This document shows, one piece after another, positions 25,134-33,139 of a stretch of DNA of 64,000 bases (positions are counted from its first letter, which is position 1; each line of letters begins with the position of its first letter). Below the pieces are notes generated by a model. It did no database searches. It saw only the letters and a program-made list of their open reading frames with translations, and was not told the DNA's origin. A program made the translations under genes and the position numbers. Source of the stretch: JADFNB01 sp036397455 (lineage in GTDB: Bacteria > Gemmatimonadota > Gemmatimonadetes > Gemmatimonadales > GWC2-71-9). Location of the stretch: assembly GCA_036397455.1 (NCBI GenBank), contig DASWIX010000080.1:75982-139981 (forward strand), written 5' to 3'.

Positions 25134-26486
25134 ATGCTACGCACCGTCTTCGCCGCGCTCGTCCTCGTCAGCGCCGTCTCAGCACCGGCACCGGCCCAAC
25201 GCCAGCAATCCGGGGTGCCCGCGCAGTTGCGGAGTCGGGGGCACCGGATGCTCGAGCAGATACGTGAAACGCTCGAGCAGCACTACTTCGATTCGACGTT
25301 TCATGGCGTGGACATGGCCGCCGCCTTCGTGCGGGCCGACAGCGCGATCGACACGGCGGCCTCTCCCGCAGAGCTGATGGCGGCGATCGCGGCGTACGTT
25401 GGCACGCTCAACGACACGCACACGGCGTTCTCGCCACCCGCCCTGAACGTCCGCGTCAGGTACGGCTGGAGCCCGCGCATGGTGGGCGTGGAGTGCTTCG
25501 TCGCGGACGTGACGGAAGGAAGCGATGCCGCGGCGAAAGGGCTCGCGGTCGGCGACCGGGTGCTCGCGATCGACGGCATCCGCCCAACCCGGGAGAACCT
25601 CGGGGTGATCTTCTACGTGTATTACCGCCTCAGCCCGCGGCCGGGGATGCGGCTGGTCGTCCAGCGCCCGGACGGCACCCAGGAGGAGATGATCGTGGAC
25701 GCCGAGATGGAGCGACGGCCGCCGGTGACCGATCTCACCGATAATTCCCAGATTCACTTCTACCTCGAGTCGGTCCGAGGCGAGAATCACCCGGTGCACC
25801 ATACCGTGGTGCTGGGGGACTCCGTGATGGTGTGGCGCATGCACGGCTTCGTCTCGGGAAAAGGCGCGAGCCGCACGACCAGCGGGATCCATGGGAACTA
25901 CGATCACTTCATCGATGAGATCATGGCGGAAGCTCGCAAGTACCCACACCTGGTGCTCGACCTGCGCGGGAACGGAGGCGGCCTGGTCGCCTCGCAACTG
26001 CGGCTGCTCGGCCATTTTGTCGGTGAACGGACGCTGGAGTTGACGGAACACCGTCGAGACACGGTCATAGACCGATACATCGACCCGGTGAGTGATCGGC
26101 CGTATGCCGGTTCCGTGACCGTGTTGATCGACAGCGAGTCGGCGTCCGCGGCGGAACTCACCACCCGACTGCTGCAGCGCAGCGGCAAGGCGACCGTCGT
26201 CGGGGACCGTTCGATGGGTGCCGTCGTGATGGCGTCGTACCACTCCCTCGCGACGGGGGGCTCGGGCCGTCGCATGGAGTACGGGCTGAACGTGACGATG
26301 TCGGAACTCATCCTGCCCGGTGGGGAGAACCTCGAACACCAAGGCGTCACGCCGAATATCGCGCTGCTGCCGACACCGTCGGACTACCGGGACAAGCGGG
26401 ATCCGGCGCTCGCGTTCGCGCTGGAGCTTCTGGGCATCAACCTCGATCCCGCCGCGGCCTTCACCCTCTTCGATGGGGACAACTAA
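25134..26486 (+). CDS. S41 family peptidase (C-terminal processing protease-like), secreted
   Basis: 450 residues with a cleavable signal peptide (LRTVFAALVLVSAVSAPAPAQ). An S41 helical N-region precedes a PDZ-like segment (AAKGLAVGDRVLAIDGIRP), and the catalytic domain shows LVLDLRGNGGG and the serine motif DSESASAAELTTRLL, with a later GDRSMGAVVMAS where family members often have a catalytic Lys (here Met/Gly, so the Lys is not evident). The ATG of MLRTVF is chosen because it begins the signal; upstream codons are unsupported. It is likely to trim or degrade periplasmic proteins. Confidence 0.88.
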   Translation: MLRTVFAALVLVSAVSAPAPAQRQQSGVPAQLRSRGHRMLEQIRETLEQHYFDSTFHGVDMAAAFVRADSAIDTAASPAELMAAIAAYVGTLNDTHTAFSPPALNVRVRYGWSPRMVGVECFVADVTEGSDAAAKGLAVGDRVLAIDGIRPTRENLGVIFYVYYRLSPRPGMRLVVQRPDGTQEEMIVDAEMERRPPVTDLTDNSQIHFYLESVRGENHPVHHTVVLGDSVMVWRMHGFVSGKGASRTTSGIHGNYDHFIDEIMAEARKYPHLVLDLRGNGGGLVASQLRLLGHFVGERTLELTEHRRDTVIDRYIDPVSDRPYAGSVTVLIDSESASAAELTTRLLQRSGKATVVGDRSMGAVVMASYHSLATGGSGRRMEYGLNVTMSELILPGGENLEHQGVTPNIALLPTPSDYRDKRDPALAFALELLGINLDPAAAFTLFDGDN

Positions 26487-26733
26487 GGACTTCGCGAGGG
26501 GCCTGTGTGATCAACGACCTCCCGGCTATATTTCACGCGAGTTTCGTCCGAGACAGCCGCTTTAGATGGTTCGGTGCTGTGCCCCAAGCTGTCATTGCCG
26601 GTTCGGCGACGCCCGACCGGCAGTTCCCTTACGGTGATCCGTCGCCAACCGCTACCCGGGCTGATCCAGTTTGTACCGCCGAGCCGAACCCGGTTGTCCG
26701 GGGGGCCGCTATCGAGTCGAAAGGAAGACCCGC
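26487..26733. other. intergenic leader upstream of the HTH gene
   Basis: 247 bases with no supported gene; the short ORFs here are out of phase with any family. It should hold the promoter and a long leader of the H1-tailed HTH gene. AGGAAG lies 6 bases before that GTG start. No clear -35/-10 pair was found. Confidence 0.35.
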
Positions 26734-27468
26734 GTGAAGTCATCGCCCGCCGCGAAGAAGACCGCTCCCGCTTCGAAAAAAACCACCAAGCCGGCCGCAA
26801 AGAACGTCGCGAAACACGTGGCGAAGAGCAGCGATACAATCGGGAGGATGATACGCGACCGCCTGAAAGCGGTCGAGCGCTCGCCGGCGGAACTGGCTGA
26901 AGCGGTCGAGGTGCCCATCGAGTACGTCGAGGACCTGATGTCCGGCCGCCGCCGCCCGCCGCGGCCGGAGCGGACCGATCTGTACGACCGGATGACGTCC
27001 TTCCTGCAACTGAGCCGGAATGACCTGGCCACCTGTGCCAAACTCGAGCGTGAGGCGACTGCACCGGCGAAGATCCCGGCCCCCAAGCCGACCGTACGGA
27101 AGGCACTGCTCGACCTGTGTGACCCGAAGACCGCGAAGAAGCTGGAGCAGCGACGATCCAAGAATGGCCACGCCGAGTTGAGTGAGTTCTTCCAGCGCCT
27201 GCTGGACGTCACCCAGAGCACGGTGCGCCGGCTGTTGACAGATCAGATCAGCTTGCGAATCGCCGCGCAGGGGTCACCGAGTAGTTACGCGGCTATGCGC
27301 CTCCAGGTGCTGGAGTTCCTCGATACGACGCCTGATACGCTCACGATCGACGACCTGACCAAGTTCCTCAGGCCACGCGTGGCATCGTGGGATGTCGATT
27401 GGGATACCGGGGCGCTCAAGGTCGTGCTGCACTCCAGCAATCCCGACGGGCCGCCCTCCGCGGGCTGA
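26734..27468 (+). CDS. HTH DNA-binding protein with Lys/Ala-rich H1-like N-terminal tail
   Basis: 244 residues. The first ~35 are a histone H1-like basic tail (KSSPAAKKTAPASKK, KPAAKNVAKHVAKSS). A helix-turn-helix of XRE type follows (SPAELAEAVEVPIEYVEDLMSGRRRPP), then a helical region with a second possible HTH-like stretch (LDVTQSTVRRLLTDQ). GTG start has AGGAAG 6 bases upstream. A nucleoid-associated or regulatory role is inferred from composition. It is not in an operon; the next gene is convergent. Confidence 0.65.
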   Translation: MKSSPAAKKTAPASKKTTKPAAKNVAKHVAKSSDTIGRMIRDRLKAVERSPAELAEAVEVPIEYVEDLMSGRRRPPRPERTDLYDRMTSFLQLSRNDLATCAKLEREATAPAKIPAPKPTVRKALLDLCDPKTAKKLEQRRSKNGHAELSEFFQRLLDVTQSTVRRLLTDQISLRIAAQGSPSSYAAMRLQVLEFLDTTPDTLTIDDLTKFLRPRVASWDVDWDTGALKVVLHSSNPDGPPSAG

Positions 27469-27482
27469 CGCCGTGGCGGAGG

Positions 27483-28712
27483 CTACGGCCGGGCGACCGA
27501 TTCCTGCAGCAGCGACTCGACGAACTCCCTGAACTCGCGCTGCAACGCCTCGTGCGAGGCGCCCAGCGCGGGGCCGTAGAATCCCGAATGAACCCGGCGA
27601 ACCCGACCCGTGCGATCGAGAAAGATCGTGGTCGGAAACGCGATGGGACCGGAGAGCTGCGGTTGGGTCGCCTGCGGTGAGTCGTCGTCGTTCACACCGG
27701 CAAGCAGCAGCGGAAAGGGAATGGTGAACTTATCACGGTATCGACGGACCAGCGCACCGTCCACCGCGGTGTCCCCGCTCACCTCGTATGCCAGCCCGAC
27801 GATCTCGAGGCCCCGGTCGTGGTAGCGGCGGTACAAGTCGACCATCAGCGGCGCGGCGTCGTGACAGGTGGGACACCAGGTACCGATGATATCCACCAGC
27901 ACCACCTTGCCCGCGAACCGCGCATCGTCGTGCGACACCACCACGCCATCCAGATCCGGAAACGCGAACCGAAACGGGCCACTCGAGTCGGCACGCGCGA
28001 CCTCGGTGGGCGGGGTCAGATGCGGCCGGCCGGTGCTGCGGACCGCGACGAACGGGGTCTGGGCGCGCGCGCCGGCATGGAAAACGCCGCGTAAGGTGTC
28101 ACCATCGACCTGCCCGGTCAGCAGGTAGACGAACGAACCGTCGAAGTGCGCCATCGAGAACGATTCGGCCTCGGTACCGCCCCAGAACAGACCGTAATCT
28201 CCCGTGTTCGATACGATCGTCCCTTCGAGGCCGTGCGCGGTCCGACGCACTTCGATGACGCGGGGACTGGGTTTCTCGAGCGGAGCGAACGTCGCGTCCC
28301 AGCGCCCGACGAGCTCGTCGCGAGGCGGGGTCATGCTCCACGTGCCTCGCGCGGCCCGAAACGGAATCGTCCGCGGCCCGCGATTGCCCACGTTGCGGTA
28401 GAACCCGATCAGGGAATCACCGGCGACCACGGCGCGGATCGCCGCCCCGTAGTCAGCCATGTCGAACAACACCGAGTCGCCAGCCAGCGTCGCCACGGTC
28501 GTGAACGGGTCGCACCGGCCGCCGTTACACAACTGCCCGCCGACCCCGTCCGGCCCGGACGCGAACGCCATCCGAAACCGCAGCGGGCCTCCCGCCAGGT
28601 CCAGCGCCGCCTTCCACGCGCCGGGCAGCGATCCCGCGGCGCCGCCTTGCAGCGCCTCAGCCGGCTGGGCGACCAGCAGGCCAGCCACGAGTCCGAGCCA
28701 CGGGCATCTCAT
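27483..28712 (-). CDS. TlpA-like thioredoxin-fold protein, secreted
   Basis: 409 residues with an N-terminal signal peptide. The C-terminal ~150 residues are a TlpA/ResA-type thioredoxin domain with IIGTWCPTCHDAAP (Cys280 and Cys283 redox pair) and the later cis-Pro region AFPTTIFLDRTG. The first ~250 residues are beta-rich and of unknown type, with an extra C-x-x-x-x-C (LCNGGRC about 62-67). It probably reduces disulfides or handles cytochrome/metalloprotein thiols in the periplasm. It is co-directional with the DUF1684, DUF2911 and CYCGC-like genes upstream; spacing to the next is 4 bases. Confidence 0.88.
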   Translation of the reverse strand: MRCPWLGLVAGLLVAQPAEALQGGAAGSLPGAWKAALDLAGGPLRFRMAFASGPDGVGGQLCNGGRCDPFTTVATLAGDSVLFDMADYGAAIRAVVAGDSLIGFYRNVGNRGPRTIPFRAARGTWSMTPPRDELVGRWDATFAPLEKPSPRVIEVRRTAHGLEGTIVSNTGDYGLFWGGTEAESFSMAHFDGSFVYLLTGQVDGDTLRGVFHAGARAQTPFVAVRSTGRPHLTPPTEVARADSSGPFRFAFPDLDGVVVSHDDARFAGKVVLVDIIGTWCPTCHDAAPLMVDLYRRYHDRGLEIVGLAYEVSGDTAVDGALVRRYRDKFTIPFPLLLAGVNDDDSPQATQPQLSGPIAFPTTIFLDRTGRVRRVHSGFYGPALGASHEALQREFREFVESLLQESVARP

Positions 28713-28716
28713 GACG

Positions 28717-29544
28717 TCATTCCGGATCGCCCGCGTGATAGCGTTCGCCCGCTTCGATCGAGACCTCGATCTGGTTGCCGCGCCAGGGGAGGGGACAGGG
28801 GAAGATGCTGTTGTACGCGCAAAACGGATTGCGTGCCCGGTTGAAGTCGGCTCGATACCGTCCGTCGCCGAGCGGCTGTAGCGCGAGAAAACGCCCGGCG
28901 GGATACGTGCCGGCGCCGCTGCTCCCGTCGCGAAAGAAGATGTTCAACTCCGATTCCTCGGACCCGGGTTCCGGCATGCGATAGACCGTGAGTCGCAACC
29001 CACGGCCGGACATCTCACCGACGAACGAGCCGGCCAGCGTGGCCTCGACTTCCAGTCCGTCGAGCCCGAGCATCCGGCGCGTTTCCCGGCGGTCGGGCGG
29101 CAGCAGCGTGCCGGCGATCACCACCGCCGGATCGATCGGATACCACCCCGGCGGGTTAACCTCCGGCGGGACCCCGAAGACCGTCACGCGGGAATCTCCA
29201 CGGTCACCGCCAACCCGGATGCGCCAGCCGGCCAGCGGCACATCCCGGTTGCGCGGGACGGTTCGCTCTCCGTCGGATGTGCGCAAGGTCAGCCGCAGCA
29301 TGCCTTGCGTGAGTGTTGCCGGCGGCAAGGTCGCGAGGGCGGGATCGCCGCCGGGACCGAAGACGAGGTCGCCGGTGAACGGTTGGTGGTAGATCGCGGC
29401 ATACGGCGAGACGGGCGACGTCGCGAGCCAACGCGCGAAGTCGGCGCGCTCGGCGTCGAGGTTCGCCGACGTCTGGGCGGCGCTCGCGCGCCCGCTTAGT
29501 AGCGCGACCGTCAGGCAGCACCCCGCGCGCGCCAGACTCCTCAC
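28717..29544 (-). CDS. DUF1684 domain protein, secreted
   Basis: 275 residues from GTG with a signal-like segment (LARAGCCLTVALLSG). The family pattern is clear at the C-terminus: YRADFNRARNPFCAYNSIFPCPLPWRGNQIEVSIEAGE, with the conserved Cys pair. Function of DUF1684 is not established. GTG is favoured over the longer ORF because the latter overlaps the preceding gene. It lies 4 bases before TlpA-like and 22 after DUF2911, suggesting an operon. Confidence 0.8.
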   Translation of the reverse strand: MRSLARAGCCLTVALLSGRASAAQTSANLDAERADFARWLATSPVSPYAAIYHQPFTGDLVFGPGGDPALATLPPATLTQGMLRLTLRTSDGERTVPRNRDVPLAGWRIRVGGDRGDSRVTVFGVPPEVNPPGWYPIDPAVVIAGTLLPPDRRETRRMLGLDGLEVEATLAGSFVGEMSGRGLRLTVYRMPEPGSEESELNIFFRDGSSGAGTYPAGRFLALQPLGDGRYRADFNRARNPFCAYNSIFPCPLPWRGNQIEVSIEAGERYHAGDPE

Positions 29545-29566
29545 GGGCAATCTCGGCGTCGGATAC

Positions 29567-30442
29567 TCAACGGGCGCGCGTCCCGGTGCCCCACAGCGCG
29601 TCACCGAGCGCACGCAATTCGAATCCCGTTGCCTTGCCCTCGAGCGGCGTGAACTCGAATACCAGATCCGTCACGATGTCGAACAGCGCGCCGTCCTTGA
29701 GTTGACCTGGCGCGAACATTCCTTCGCCCAAGTGGATGAGCCAGAACTCGGCGAAGTTCGGGTCGGGCGGATGCTCCCATCGGACGACGAGCCGGTCATT
29801 CGCATGCGAGATGTCGAACCCCCCTTCGGTCTCGCCGAGCGGTCCACTGGGGCGGAGCTGGTACGATCCGACGTAGCGGTCGGCGAAACCGCGAGTCACC
29901 GTGAGGTCCCGCGACGCTGGGACCGCGAGGTCGAACGACACCGCCGTCGTACCCCAGGCGAATTGCAGTGTGCCACCGGTCGGCCGCACGGCCGGGAACG
30001 ACCAGGTGAGGACCTCGGTGGATGGGCCTTCTGCCGGTACGATCGGGAACCGCACCTGGTTGTCCGCCGGCGGCGGTCCCATCAGGTGGAATCGGTGCGG
30101 CTCGGGATCGAAGATGGCGGTCCATCCGTCCTGCTTGACCTCGAACCAGACCGAGTAACTCCCCGTCGCCAGGGCGTGTCCGTCAATCGTGACGTCCTTG
30201 CTCACGTCGATCGTCGTCGCCCAGTTGGCGCCTGGCGTCCACACCTTGCCCCACCAGATCTCTCCACCCCACAGGTCGGTACGACCCCGCAGTTGCGGGC
30301 GACCGTAGTCGATCGTGATGGTGGCACCGTCGACGGTTTGGGAAACCGTCCCGCGCTCACTGGCCCGGATCTGAGCCGTCGCGGCGGTCGTGATCGCAAG
30401 GGACATGGCGGCGAGCGCCATGGGGATTGGGGTACGGGGCAT
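29567..30442 (-). CDS. DUF2911 domain protein, secreted
   Basis: 291 residues. ATG begins a signal peptide (MPRTPIPMALAAMSLAITTAATAQ) with AGGAAGGA upstream. The DUF2911 pattern follows: ITIDYGRPQLRGRTDLWGG, WTPGANWATTIDVSKDVTIDG and SYSVWFEVKQDGWTAIF. The C-terminal ~130 residues form an extra beta-rich domain. Function unknown, periplasmic or secreted. It follows the CYCGC-like gene by 46 bases and precedes DUF1684. Confidence 0.85.
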   Translation of the reverse strand: MPRTPIPMALAAMSLAITTAATAQIRASERGTVSQTVDGATITIDYGRPQLRGRTDLWGGEIWWGKVWTPGANWATTIDVSKDVTIDGHALATGSYSVWFEVKQDGWTAIFDPEPHRFHLMGPPPADNQVRFPIVPAEGPSTEVLTWSFPAVRPTGGTLQFAWGTTAVSFDLAVPASRDLTVTRGFADRYVGSYQLRPSGPLGETEGGFDISHANDRLVVRWEHPPDPNFAEFWLIHLGEGMFAPGQLKDGALFDIVTDLVFEFTPLEGKATGFELRALGDALWGTGTRAR

Positions 30443-30488
30443 CTGGGTCCTTCCTGCGAGAATGAAGTGCGTGGCACGCTCCGTGTGT

Positions 30489-30932
30489 TCAGCCGTCGCC
30501 GAAGCGCGCGTCCACCGCAGCGCGAATCTGGTCGAGCGTGCGTCCGGCGGCGTGCAAGCGAACCACCATGCGGCCCTCGCTCTGGCAGATCTGGCAGGCC
30601 ATCGCCATGCCGTTCGACTCGAAACACGTGAGCAGCGATCGGAACCCCTCGAGATCCGCGCAACCGCACTTGCAGCGAATGCCGTCGGCGATATGTGGGA
30701 TGGCGCGGATGCCGTCGTACAGCGGGATGACATGCTCAGCGCGGGTAAGCTGTTCGGCAGTCAATACTTGAGAGGCGTCGACATCGCGCCGTGGATCGGG
30801 ATGCGGTCCGGATGCCGCCGACAGGTGGCAACGATGCGTGGGCCGCACACGCGGCGTCCCGAGCATCCCGAGCAACCCGCCTGCCAACGAGGCCACGAAG
30901 CCGCGTCGCGATTGTCTTCCGAATGGGGGCAC
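30489..30932 (-). CDS. CYCGC-motif-like Cys-rich exported protein (Tat)
   Basis: 147 residues. GTG start with GAGGAG at 6 bases gives an N-terminus with a twin-arginine motif (QSRRGFVASLAGGLLGML), pointing to Tat export. The core is IRCKCGCADLEGFRSLLTCF and AMACQICQSEG, close to the PCYCGC-type proteins; the five-plus cysteines suggest a metal or cofactor site. ITS mature partners could be the TlpA-like protein downstream. It begins a co-directional set of four secreted proteins. Function is inferred only from motif and neighbours. Confidence 0.7.
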   Translation of the reverse strand: MPPFGRQSRRGFVASLAGGLLGMLGTPRVRPTHRCHLSAASGPHPDPRRDVDASQVLTAEQLTRAEHVIPLYDGIRAIPHIADGIRCKCGCADLEGFRSLLTCFESNGMAMACQICQSEGRMVVRLHAAGRTLDQIRAAVDARFGDG

Positions 30933-31130
30933 CAGGTTCTCCTCAGGGACGCATAGCGAACGTGGAATGTATGGATCGGTATGCCGAGACGCCACCGGGC
31001 CGCGTCTCTCGGCGCGGCGCGGGTCGGGTGGCGGGCATGGCGCCACTTGCGCGGGCACGGTTCCGATGGCAAATCGAGACGCAGCGCGTTCGGGTGCTCG
31101 CGCGGATGAAACGTCTATGAGGAGGGACCC

Positions 31131-32843
31131 GTGAAGCTGTCAGGACGTTGTCGCACGCTCGTGGGAACGGTCGCGGTGAGCGCGATCGTGTCGTGTGCCG
31201 GGTGCGCTGAGCCCGAGATCGCGGCCGATCTCGTACTCAGGAACGGCAAGATCGTGACCGTGGATGACGCCGTCCCCGATGGCGAAGCGATCGCTATCCA
31301 CGGCGATACGATCCTCGCCGTCGGGACCGATCGCGCAATCGGCCGATACATCGGCCGGGAGACCGAGGTCATCGATCTCGACGGGCAACTCGCGATTCCC
31401 GGCTTCATCGAGAGCCACGCGCACTTTCTCGGCATAGGGTCGGCCAAGATGCAGCTCAACCTGATGCCGGTGGCCAATTGGGAGGAAATCGTCTCGATGG
31501 TGCAGGCCTCGGTGTCGGACGCGCCCGTGGGCTCGTTGATTCGCGGGCGGGGCTGGCACCAGGAGAAGTGGGATCGGCCGCCGCCCGGCAACGTCGAAGG
31601 GCTGCCCACGCACCACACGTTGAGCGCGGTGTCTCCCGACAATCCGGTCATCCTGCGGCACGCGAGCGGGCACGCGTCATTCGCCAACGCCAAGGCGATG
31701 GAGATGGCGGGCATCACGCGCGCCACGGCGGATCCTCCGGGCGGGCAGATCGTACGCGACGCCGATGGCAACCCGATCGGTGCGTTTCGCGAGACCGCGC
31801 AGCGGCTGCTGAATCGCGCGGCCGCGAACGCCGAGCCGCCCGATGCGCGGCGCGAAGCGGAGCTGGCCATCGAAGAGGCGCTCTCCAAGGGCGTCACCAG
31901 TTTCCAGGATGCGGGATCGTCTTTCGCCGACGTCGACCTGTACAAGCGGATCACCGATGACGGGGCGATGGGGCTCCGGTTATGGGTGATGATCCGCGCG
32001 TCCAACGCCGATCTCGCGGCGAATCTGGCGAACTATCGGATGGTCGGGTACGGGAACAACCACCTCACCGTCCGCGCCATCAAACGGACGATCGACGGCG
32101 CGCTCGGCTCGCACGGCGCGTGGCTGTTGCAGCCGTACGCCGACCTGACGTCGAGCAGCGGGCTCAACACGAGCCCGATGGCCGAGTTGGCGGCGACGGC
32201 GCAGCTCGCGATGGAACACGACTTCCAGTTGTGCGTGCATGCCATCGGCGACCGGGCCAATCGCGAAGTCCTCGACGTGTACGAGCGGGCGTTCCCGAAC
32301 GGCAACGGGCCGTCCGACCGGCGCTGGCGGATCGAGCATGCGCAACACCTGCACCCCGACGACATCCCGCGGTTCGGACAACTCGGCGTGATCGCCTCGA
32401 TGCAGGGGATCCACGCCACGTCCGACGCGCCGTGGGTCGTGCCGCGGTTGGGCGAGCAGCGCGCGCGCGAGGGCGCCTACGTGTGGCGGACGCTGATGGC
32501 GTCGAGCGCCGTCGTCACCAACGGCACCGATGCGCCGGTCGAGGACATCGACCCGATCGCGAGTTACTACGCCACCGTCTCCCGCACGACCGCCGACGGG
32601 AGCGTCTTCTACGCCGACCAGCGACTGAGCCGCACCGAGGCGTTGCGCACCTATACCATCAACGGCGCGTTCGCCGCGTTCGAGGAGGACCTCAAGGGCA
32701 CGTTGACGCCCGGAAAACTTGCCGACATCACGGTGCTGTCGCGGGACATCCTCACCATTGCGGAGGACGAGATTCCTTCCACCGACGTGGTGTACACCAT
32801 CGTCGGCGGGCGCGTCATGTACCGGCGTGGGAACGACGAGTGA
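31131..32843 (+). CDS. YtcJ-like amidohydrolase, lipoprotein
   Basis: 570 residues. A lipoprotein signal (SCAGC; Cys22 or 25) is followed by an amidohydrolase_3 fold: IPGFIESHAHFLGIG (His96, His98 metal ligands), the HASGHASFANAKAM and FQDAGSS regions, LCVHAIGDRANREVLD and RWRIEHAQHL, and ASSAVVTNGTDAPVEDIDP. Probably hydrolyses an amide or cyclic compound outside the cytoplasm. GAGGAGG lies 5 bases before the GTG. The 296 bases after it hold no recognisable gene. Confidence 0.9.
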   Translation: MKLSGRCRTLVGTVAVSAIVSCAGCAEPEIAADLVLRNGKIVTVDDAVPDGEAIAIHGDTILAVGTDRAIGRYIGRETEVIDLDGQLAIPGFIESHAHFLGIGSAKMQLNLMPVANWEEIVSMVQASVSDAPVGSLIRGRGWHQEKWDRPPPGNVEGLPTHHTLSAVSPDNPVILRHASGHASFANAKAMEMAGITRATADPPGGQIVRDADGNPIGAFRETAQRLLNRAAANAEPPDARREAELAIEEALSKGVTSFQDAGSSFADVDLYKRITDDGAMGLRLWVMIRASNADLAANLANYRMVGYGNNHLTVRAIKRTIDGALGSHGAWLLQPYADLTSSSGLNTSPMAELAATAQLAMEHDFQLCVHAIGDRANREVLDVYERAFPNGNGPSDRRWRIEHAQHLHPDDIPRFGQLGVIASMQGIHATSDAPWVVPRLGEQRAREGAYVWRTLMASSAVVTNGTDAPVEDIDPIASYYATVSRTTADGSVFYADQRLSRTEALRTYTINGAFAAFEEDLKGTLTPGKLADITVLSRDILTIAEDEIPSTDVVYTIVGGRVMYRRGNDE

Positions 32844-33139
32844 TCGGCCGCCGGGACCTGTCGGCTGAGTACGTCGTTCACGCGTTTGCGATCGTCCCGG
32901 TCGATATGGCCGAGGACGGTGGGATGTTCGTCCCGAGCGGTGAGGTCGAGGAACCTGCCGATCGGGCCGATGATCAAGTGCATGTTCGCGGGTCCGGTGT
33001 CAGGGACGAGTTGCGGGCACGCTAGCGCCGCGCGGGCCGTTGGGCGCTGGCCTCCCGGGCCACTGCGGGATACTCTCCCACCCGGTGGCGCCCAAACGGA
33101 CGCCGGTCACGATTCCACGCGCGCGTCGCGGAGGTCCCC

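Noticed and set aside
32651..32983. Minus-strand frame with a MHLIIGPIGRFLDL segment in the 296-base gap after the YtcJ-like gene
   Set aside because: The gap portion looks protein-like, but I cannot place it in a family, it has no ribosome-binding site, and it then runs antisense into the amidohydrolase gene. Possibly a gene remnant; not enough to call.
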